Source: Pavlovales sp. CCMP2436 (taxonomy: Eukaryota > Haptophyta > Pavlovophyceae > Pavlovales). Taken from it: a DNA stretch of 12,135 bases. The notes under the pieces are model-generated. The model saw nothing but the letters and a program-made list of their open reading frames with translations, made no database searches and was not told the DNA's origin. The stretch spans positions 289,978 to 302,112 of the forward strand of contig MU631413.1 of NCBI GenBank assembly GCA_026770615.1, in the 5' to 3' direction. Both the position numbers and the translations under genes were made by a program. Shown in pieces: positions 7,099 through 12,135 of the stretch (the first letter of the stretch is position 1; each line of letters opens with the position of its first letter).

Positions 7099-7135
7099 GG
7101 TCAGTGGCACGAGCACGTCTTGCGCGCGGTTCATT

Positions 7136-7444
7136 TCACGGGCGCGCCATGGTCTGCGGCATGAGCATGTCCTGCACGTAGAAGGCGCCCACGTAGAAGA
7201 GCGCGCCGAGCCCGGCCGCCGAGATCATCGACGAGTTGACGCCGGTGACCTGCGCGATGAGCGCGGTGTAGGGGTACACCCGCCCTGGGTTGACCATCGC
7301 GGCCGCCGCGATCGCCACGGCGCCGAACTGCGCGATGTGCGCCTTGCCCATGGAGCCGCCGAGGAGCATGCCGGGCGGGAGGCTCGGCCGCGCGTAGTCG
7401 GCCGCGAAGCCGAGGGCGACTGCGGAGAGAGCGATGGTTGCCAT
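7136..7444 (-). CDS. small membrane protein, 102 aa
   Basis: ATG at 7444-7442 (MATIALSAVALGFAADYARP) to TGA at 7138-7136. Hydrophobic stretches occur at about residues 1-15, 38-51 (IAQFGAVAIAAAAMV) and 73-94 (MISAAGLGALFYVGAFYVQDML), separated by a Gly/Pro-rich loop, so it is probably a two- or three-pass membrane protein. The start is preceded by an AT-rich motif at 7482-7503. It sits between the HJR and VLTF3 genes on the same strand. No family was recognised. The frame also stays open upstream for about 35 codons through the promoter-like motif; I consider that non-coding. Confidence 0.65.
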   Translation of the reverse strand: MATIALSAVALGFAADYARPSLPPGMLLGGSMGKAHIAQFGAVAIAAAAMVNPGRVYPYTALIAQVTGVNSSMISAAGLGALFYVGAFYVQDMLMPQTMARP

Positions 7445-7481
7445 GGGTGCTTCTTGTTGGGTGCTTGTTGCATGCCGCCCA

Positions 7482-7503
7482 GAAAAAATCTCAAAATTTC
7501 GCG
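7482..7503 (-). promoter_or_regulatory. AT-rich promoter-like motif before the 102-aa membrane protein gene
   Basis: Two AT blocks on the minus strand, CGCGAAATTTTGAG then GATTTTTTCT, lie 38-59 bases before the ATG at 7444. Composition and position resemble the motifs before other genes. Confidence 0.45.
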
Positions 7504-7585
7504 CGCGCCAATCGCAATGGCAACGCGCGCGGGCGACTCGGCCGCGCACCCGATCGACCTCGACCTACGGCGCAGCGAGCGGCTG

Positions 7586-7855
7586 CTAGCTCGTGCTGTA
7601 CGCGAGCGCGCAGAATACGTCAAAGTCGAGGCGTGTGAGCAGGCCCGAGCGCAGGTCCGCGTGCTTGCAGTTGCCCCAGAGCACGAGCAGGTCGGAGTAG
7701 TACAACGTCACGAACTCGTGCTGGCTGGCCCAGGGGCCTCGTCGCTTGCCTCGCACGGCTGGGTAGTGTCGCTCGTCTGCTCCGGCGGCTCGCTCGTCAG
7801 CTGCGTCGTCAGCCTCGGCGGCGGACGGCATGCTGCTCCACAGACTCGGCTGCCA
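7586..7855 (-). pseudogene. probable C-terminal extension of HJR in the -1 frame (or a separate small gene)
   Basis: After the T6 run on the minus strand (7860-7855), the -1 frame gives a coherent 89-codon tail ending at TAG (7588-7586). Its last part, QHEFVTLYYSDLLVLWGNCKHADLRSG by position 7640 and onward, uses almost only G/C-ending codons, much like the real genes. The zero frame instead gives a Pro/Ser/Thr-rich tail. The simplest reading is that one base is missing in the T run and this is the true HJR C-terminus. Alternatives are programmed slippage or a separate small gene starting at the in-frame ATG near 7831. Confidence 0.45.
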
Positions 7856-8310
7856 AAAAAGTGCGCGAGCAGGCAGCTGTCCGCCAGGTCGTTGCGCTTG
7901 CGGCACGCCTCGAAGCGCGCGCGCCACGGGTCGTCGAGGGCCTCGAGGCGCTTCGACACGTACTCCACCGCGGCGAGCTTGTTGAGGCGGTAATCGCCGC
8001 GGCTCAGCCCAAAGGCCGCCTTGACCGAGCGCGCGTGCACCACTGTGCACCGGCCGAAGTAGCTCAGATAGAGCAAGGCCTCGATGATCCGCATGTTGGC
8101 GCGCAGCTGCTTCTCGATGACAACGTGGTCCGCACGCGCGAAGAGCGCCTCGTGCTTCTCGGTGAACGCGCGCACGAGGCGCACGTTGCTCGCCGGCTCG
8201 TACTTGGCGTCCAGGCAGAGCGGCTCGTTGGCCCAGTCCACGATCCGGCCGTCCTCGGTGACGCAGTAGGAGATGTTGCGGATGCCCACGTCGATCGCCA
8301 CGAGGAGCAT
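7708..8310 (-). CDS. A22-like RuvC-fold Holliday junction resolvase
   Basis: ATG at 8310-8308 (MLLVAIDVGIRNISYCV) to TGA at 7710-7708 in the zero frame. Asp7 in AIDVG, Glu66 in VVIEKQ and Asp141/Asp144 in KRNDLADSCLLA match the four acidic metal-binding residues of the RuvC fold. The helix RANMRIIEALLYLSYFG and the segment HARSVKAAFGL are typical of poxvirus A22-type resolvases. The enzyme cuts four-way junctions and resolves concatemers or recombination intermediates during DNA replication and packaging. The conserved domain ends near residue 150 (LLAHFF), just at a T6 run where the frame may be broken (see 7586-7855). A GTG nine bases upstream could also serve as a start, but ATG directly precedes the conserved first strand. 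An AT-rich motif lies about 18 bases upstream. Confidence 0.88.
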   Translation of the reverse strand: MLLVAIDVGIRNISYCVTEDGRIVDWANEPLCLDAKYEPASNVRLVRAFTEKHEALFARADHVVIEKQLRANMRIIEALLYLSYFGRCTVVHARSVKAAFGLSRGDYRLNKLAAVEYVSKRLEALDDPWRARFEACRKRNDLADSCLLAHFFGSRVCGAACRPPPRLTTQLTSEPPEQTSDTTQPCEASDEAPGPASTSS

Positions 8311-8327
8311 GGCCACCACACGGCGGC

Positions 8328-8342
8328 CGCGAAAAATTTATT
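8328..8342 (-). promoter_or_regulatory. AT-rich promoter-like motif before HJR
   Basis: On the minus strand it reads GAATAAATTTTTCGCG, ending about 18 bases before the ATG at 8310. It shares the TTTTCGCG end with the motif before the 43-aa gene. It overlaps the TGA region of that gene by less than 25 bases. Confidence 0.55.
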
Positions 8343-8350
8343 CCGCGTAG

Positions 8351-8482
8351 TCACCGGGAAAGATCGCCAAAAGGCCTTACGGATTGAAGTTCCTTGAGCT
8401 CAAGCACGAGGTATGTGCCGAATGCGACAAATCCGGAAACTGTGACCGAGAGGACGGCCACTCCCAAGATCAGATCGAGCAT
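8351..8482 (-). CDS. 43-aa single-pass membrane peptide
   Basis: ATG at 8482-8480 to TGA at 8353-8351. The protein begins MLDLILGVAVLSVTVSGFVA and has one hydrophobic segment (about residues 3-27), then LELKELQSVRPFGDLSR. It sits between the stop of the HUH protein (44 bases upstream) and the HJR start (41 bases downstream) and has its own AT-rich motif 14 bases before the ATG. Its position, promoter motif and membrane segment support a genuine small gene. No family was recognised. Confidence 0.6.
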   Translation of the reverse strand: MLDLILGVAVLSVTVSGFVAFGTYLVLELKELQSVRPFGDLSR

Positions 8483-8495
8483 GCTGCCAAGCGCG

Positions 8496-8507
8496 CGCGA
8501 AAATTAT
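8496..8507 (-). promoter_or_regulatory. AT-rich promoter-like motif before the 43-aa gene
   Basis: On the minus strand it reads ATAATTTTCGCG, ending 14 bases before the ATG at 8482. This is the cleanest copy of the motif shared by several genes. Confidence 0.55.
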
Positions 8508-8525
8508 CACCGCATCACCGCATCT

Positions 8526-11500
8526 TCACGTCTCCTCCTCGTCGTCCGCCGGCTGCTGCAGTAGGTTAAAGTTGCCGAGGCCCAGTTGCTGCAAGAGCGC
8601 ATTGCTGCCCGCGATGTTCGCCTGCCGATCGCGCTTGTAGTTCGCGTGCGGGTCGATCGGGTCGTCCTCCTCCTCCTCCTCTGCCTCCGCTCTGGCGGGC
8701 CTCGGGGCCTCCTCCTCCGCGATGAAGGTCCCGGTGATCGCATTCACCACGTGCGCATGGCGCGAGATCGGCGTCAGCGGCGGCTGGTGGTACAGCTCGG
8801 AGCCGCTGCTCCGGGTGCCCAACCGGTCCGATGCCAGGCCGCCGATCGAGGAGGGGAGCCGCGGCTGCCCGAGCGTCGCGCGCCTGTGCGAGATCGTCGC
8901 GGGCGTCTTCGCCGCCTCCGCGCGCCGCGCCGCGTTCACGAAGCCGATGGCCTGCTTCTTGACGTACGCCTCCGCCACGTAGTTCTGCGCGTCCTCCGCG
9001 ATGAGCTTCACGTCGAGGTGCGGCCGCTCCCATGGCTGCACGAAGTCGTACCCGGACTGGTCGCGGATGTAGTACGGGCCGGGCGTCCCGGGCGCCGGCT
9101 GGTAGAGCGCGCCCGACCAGAGCCCAAGAAGTACGCGATGAACGCGCGCTGGTCAAGGGCGATCTTGCTCACGTGCTTGATGTCGAGCAGCATGTGGAAA
9201 TGGAAGAGCCTCGCCACCGGGCCCACCTCGATGCCCACCTGGCTGTTCGCCGAGAGCATCACGTCGTCGAACAGGTCGCTCGCGTACTCGTCGCCGAGGA
9301 AGAGCGACCCGGGCACCGCCTTCTCGTACGGGTGCGCGTCCGAGCCCTCGTGCAGGTCCGCCAGTGTGTAGGCGCGCCCCTCCTTTTCATTCCAGAACAT
9401 CTTGACCTTGCCGGCCGGGTCCGCGTGGAGCGCGAGCGACGCGAGGTACTCGGGCTTGGTGAACGTCGCAAGCGGGTTCACGTAGTGGCCCACGCCCGTC
9501 GTGGACGCGCCCGCCTTGTTGGGTGCCCAGGTCTGCCAGCCCTTGTCGGCCTTGCTCCAGATCAGCCCGAAGCGCAGCACGCGCCGGAGGTGCTCGCGGC
9601 CGACGTCGCTCAGCAGCGCGGTGCACGCGCCCGCCATCTGCTTCATCACGTGCGCGTTGTGCGTCTCGTCCCACGTGGCGCGCCGGTGCAGCACGAACGT
9701 GATCAGGAACTTGCTCTGCTGCACGCTGCGCCCCTGCATCTTTGTCAGCGCCTTGCGGGCGGCCGAGATCTGGAAGCCCGGGTGCCACGCGGTCTTCACG
9801 TGCCGCACGACCCGCAGGAACTCGTACCCGGGGTCCTCGTCGATGTCCAGCTACGCCGTCTCCGAGTGCGCGAGGTGCTCGGCGCGCTTGTGGTGCGTCG
9901 CCACCAGCTACTCGAGCGCGGCGGCCAGCTCGAAGGAGAGCGGGCCGGTGTTCTTGCCGTCGAGCAGGGCGATCGCCTGCTTGACGATCGAGCGGTGCTT
10001 GGCGAGCGCCACCGCCTTCGAGGCCACCGTGTTGATCAGCCCGGAGCGCAAGTCGCCGACCGTGACCTTGATCGTGATCTTGGGGCGCGGTGCGTTCGGC
10101 GCGCGCGACGGCGGGCGCACGAGCGCGAGGAACTGCTTGTTGTCGATGCGGCCCTCGCGCAGGAGCGTGCGCGGGTCGTAGGGCACGAGCTCCTCGTCGA
10201 ACGAGGCGGCACGCGGCCCGGTCGCGCGCCCGACGCCGCGCATCGCGTTGCTCCGCCAGCGTGCGTTCCCGCCGGGGCCGATCGACGCCCGGAAGGCCGC
10301 CTCCTCCTCGTCCAGCTGCTCCGAGGTTAAGCCGAGCTCGCGTATGATGCGCCCGCCCATCTCGGCGCGGGCGGCGCGCATCCGCTCCGCCTCGAACGTG
10401 CGCTTCCGGGCGGGCACGCGCTCCGAGGGCGGGAGGCCGTGAATCGTCGTCGCGGTGTACTCGTCCAGCAGCTGGAACTCCTTCTTGCGGAGCGTCAGGC
10501 CGCACTCGAAGCACAGGTTGCTGTTGGCGCGCGGGTGGTTGAAGCGGTAGAGGCGCACTTTGGGCGCTGCCCCGGGCCCGCGGCTGCCGGCGCCGAAGCT
10601 TACGGCGGACTCCAGCTGGACCGGGTGCGGGTTGGGGTAGCGCACGACCACCACGAGCTTGCGCGGCGCCTGCTCGTCCTGGTCATCGAAGTCGTTCTAG
10701 TCCGCATCCCGCTGCGCCTCCTACTCGAGGTCCCTGGCCTTTCTGCGCGCCACCACGAAGTCCGAGTCCGCCTCCCACTCACCGTCGCCGTCGCCCAGCT
10801 TCTTGATATTGACCTTCGTCCCGAAAGGGGGCAGCGCCTCGTTGCCCACGAAACGGGTCAGCTTCTTGAACTGCGCGTCCACCTTGCTCGGCTCCCACTC
10901 CAGCTTGTGCTGCTTCAGCTCGGTCTGGGCCGCCAGCCCGTCCGGCGCGCGCCGGCTCTGCGTGAACCCCTGCGCGGCCAGCAGCATCTCGTCGAGCCGC
11001 GTGGTGCGGCGCGAGTCGACGATGTGGAAGTGCGTTGGCTCCCAGAAGAGCCGCTGGCAGCGCAGGCACCCGGCGCTGAAGCCCTCGCCCTCGCTCAACA
11101 CGGCCTGGTAGCGCTGGAAGGGCAGCGACCGGCGGTGCATCTCCGACTGCACGTACGCGGAGCGCATCGGCGCCGTGGCCGTGGGCTGCACCGGGTTCGC
11201 GATCGCCGCCCACGTGCCCGCCTGCGTGAGGTACGCCTCGACCGACGCCTCGAACCCCGCCGGCCAGGACGCCTTGGCGCCGTACGTGGAGCTGGCGGCG
11301 CCGCTGCGCGAGCCACGGGCGCTCTGCTCGCGCATCCACAGCTCCGGCTGCTTCTTCTTGTTCACGATGTAGGCGAGCACCGCCGCGCGCTTCTGCTCCT
11401 CTGCGTTCAGCCGGCGGTCGGGCTTCCGCTTGCCATACGAAGGCGGCGCCGAGGCCGTCGGGTCGTGCGTGGCCGTCTCGAACATGTCCTTGTGCGTCAC

Positions 11501-11867
11501 GACCGGGCCGACCGCCTCGATCCGCGTGGCCGCCAGCACCTGCTTGGGGTTGCGCGACCCGGCCGGGGCGTAACTCGTCGCGACCGAGGGCGCATCCACC
11601 CCCAAGAACCAGGCGATCAGCGCGCACTGCCACTCGACGGCGTAGTTCAGCCGCCCAGGCAGCGTGCCGATGAAGGCCGCGCCCTGCGTGTGTTGCCGCA
11701 TGGCGCTCCGTGCGAGCGTCTCGAGGTCCGCGGTGGGCTTGTTGTAGAACTTGTCAAGCGCCGGACAGCGCGGAGCTGGACTGGGCCTCGGACACTAGGA
11801 CTGGACTATCAGTGAGTGAGAACCAGTCCGGGCGGCAGAGCGGATCTGCTGCCATAAGATAGAACAT
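8526..11867 (-). CDS. large HUH-endonuclease replication initiator (four in-frame TAGs, two frame breaks)
   Basis: One coding stretch of about 1110 codons reads from 11867 to TGA at 8528-8526. The C-terminal third is an HUH rolling-circle nuclease: motif 1 KFLITFVLH (9695-9712), motif 2 LFHFHMLLD with the HFH codons at 9202-9194 and a Glu nine residues earlier (GIEVG), and motif 3 HLDVKLIAEDAQNYVAEAYVKK with Tyr codons at 8979-8981 and 8964-8966. Such enzymes nick one strand and stay bound to the 5' end through Tyr. The N-terminal two thirds are unrecognised but carry CLRC with HFH (11068-11024) and CFECG (10513-10502), possible zinc sites. I found no Walker A or SF3 helicase motif. TAGs lie at 10723-10721, 10699-10697, 9910-9908 and 9853-9851, all in one frame. 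A missing base near 9125 puts motif 3 in the -1 frame. The start is the ATG at 11867 only if a shift near 11755 is accepted; otherwise coding begins before the codon ALDKFYNKP. The tail (QQPADDEEET) is acidic. Confidence 0.75.
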
Positions 11868-11870
11868 GCA

Positions 11871-11889
11871 GCCTTTAAGGCGTCGCCTT
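11871..11889. repeat. overlapping short palindromes (GCCTT-T-AAGGC and AAGGCG-T-CGCCTT)
   Basis: GCCTTTAAGGC (11871-11881) and AAGGCGTCGCCTT (11877-11889) share the AAGGC segment, each with a one-base centre. Together they give three alternating copies of GCCTT/AAGGC. They lie just 4 bases upstream of the proposed start of the HUH protein. Confidence 0.75.
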
Positions 11890-11932
11890 TTCGTCTTTTG
11901 CAGTTACTTTCACCATTGTTGCCCCTGCTGGC

Positions 11933-11951
11933 CACTCGCGCGGAGCGAGTG
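11933..11951. repeat. 7-bp stem, 5-base loop hairpin
   Basis: CACTCGC, loop GCGGA, GCGAGTG forms a perfect stem of seven base pairs. It lies between the divergent HUH and rightmost genes. HUH initiators often nick at stem-loops near their own gene, so this could be part of an origin, but a short GC-rich hairpin also arises easily by chance. Confidence 0.7.
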
Positions 11952-12010
11952 CTGCCTCCAGCTAGCGCCGAGAGGACTAGGCTGAGAGACGCATCAGGGC
12001 CGTATCCAAC

Positions 12011-12135
12011 ATGAGCTCATCGCGTTACAACGACACGCGTGCCCTGGACGGTGCGTCTCAGGACAACAACCTGATGAAGAACATGAAGAAGATCAACATG
12101 GCCGACCTCGCAGAGATGCCGACCAAGATCAAGCT
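12011..12135 (+). CDS. hypothetical protein, N-terminal part (runs off the right edge)
   Basis: ATG at 12011 opens a frame with no stop to the window end, 41 codons visible. It begins MSSSRYNDTRALDGASQDNN and continues with Lys/Met/Asn-rich, helical, hydrophilic sequence (LMKNMKKINMADLAEMPTKI). Codon use is GC-ending in most positions. No motif is recognisable in this part. It is divergent from the HUH gene, 143 bases away. Confidence 0.55.
   Translation, partial: MSSSRYNDTRALDGASQDNNLMKNMKKINMADLAEMPTKIK

Larger units (their letters stand above)
11868..12010. promoter_or_regulatory. divergent intergenic region between the HUH gene and the rightmost gene
   Basis: It holds no gene. Two inverted-repeat structures are visible (11871-11889 and 11933-11951, listed separately) plus T-rich blocks (CCTTTTCGTCTTTTGCAG at 11886-11903). 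Promoters for both flanking genes presumably lie here. Location next to a replication-initiator gene makes it a candidate origin, as a guess. Confidence 0.4.

Noticed and set aside
6971..7993. 340-codon plus-strand open frame, including an ATG at 7518 after an AT-rich block
   Set aside because: Antisense to the 102-aa membrane gene and the HJR tail, whose minus-strand codons are GC-ending; the plus-strand protein is not.
9118..9132. programmed -1 frameshift in the HUH gene
   Set aside because: No X-XXY-YYZ slippery heptamer in the zero frame; a missing base is simpler.
9032..10330. 432-codon plus-strand open frame
   Set aside because: Arg/Ala/Val-rich low-information protein lying antisense to the HUH gene; it is open because that gene is GC3-rich.
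10439..11815. 458-codon plus-strand open frame
   Set aside because: Also an antisense shadow of the HUH gene: Leu/Arg/Val/Ala-rich, no motif, while the minus frame is coherent.
8526..11867. SF3 helicase fused to the HUH domain
   Set aside because: No GxxxxGK[ST] or other Walker signature found in the whole frame.
1..12135. CRISPR array, rRNA or tRNA gene, including an amber-suppressor tRNA
   Set aside because: No spaced repeats of the right size, no rRNA-like sequence and no tRNA cloverleaf were noticed by eye; a tRNA scan was not possible.

Overview
The window looks like a GC-rich piece of a eukaryotic large-DNA-virus-like genome (Nucleocytoviricota type), either a small relative of giant viruses or a copy integrated in a protist or algal chromosome. 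Three genes anchor this. One is a poxvirus A2-like late transcription factor (VLTF3; zinc ribbon plus the conserved RKNLLNYNFLLFRLLQ core). The second is an A22-like RuvC-fold Holliday junction resolvase (HJR) with all its acidic residues. The third is a very large protein with an HUH rolling-circle replication nuclease at its C-terminal end. VLTF3 and HJR together with an HUH nuclease recall the mriyaviruses (the Yaravirus / Pleurochrysis endemic virus group). That assignment is from memory of the group and was not searched. No major capsid protein, packaging ATPase, helicase or polymerase is visible here.

Layout from left to right. 1-226: start of a partial minus-strand gene. About 355-1960: degraded, 5'-truncated non-LTR retrotransposon on the minus strand (RNase H, CCHC knuckle, CT-repeat tail), lying against or inside a minus-strand gene whose C-terminal part is a discoidin (F5/8C) domain (to 2760). 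2830-5118: three plus-strand genes, namely a membrane-anchored protein with a Cys-rich tail, a possible capsid-type protein and a 59-aa protein. 5122-5433 (minus) and 5566-5946 (plus): two small membrane proteins diverging from a short promoter region; the first carries an IQ motif. 5810-11867: a minus-strand block in transcription order HUH protein, 43-aa membrane peptide, HJR, 102-aa membrane protein, VLTF3. 12011 to the edge: start of another plus-strand gene. Many starts are preceded by an AT-rich motif (AAATTTTCGCG-like) in otherwise GC-rich DNA, which looks like a shared viral promoter.

The most striking observation is that seven in-frame TAG codons interrupt four otherwise coherent reading frames. 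Every one could replace a Gln CAG by a single C-to-T change, and no in-frame TAA was found. Two in-frame TGA codons and a few single-base frameshifts also occur. Two explanations compete: TAG read as an amino acid (probably Gln), or decay of an endogenous viral element. The retrotransposon, the frameshifts and a gene that appears to end at TAG favour decay. The excess of TAG over the other stops and the intact frames favour read-through, but CAG-rich, GC-rich genes would also yield mainly TAG when they decay. The sequence alone does not settle it.
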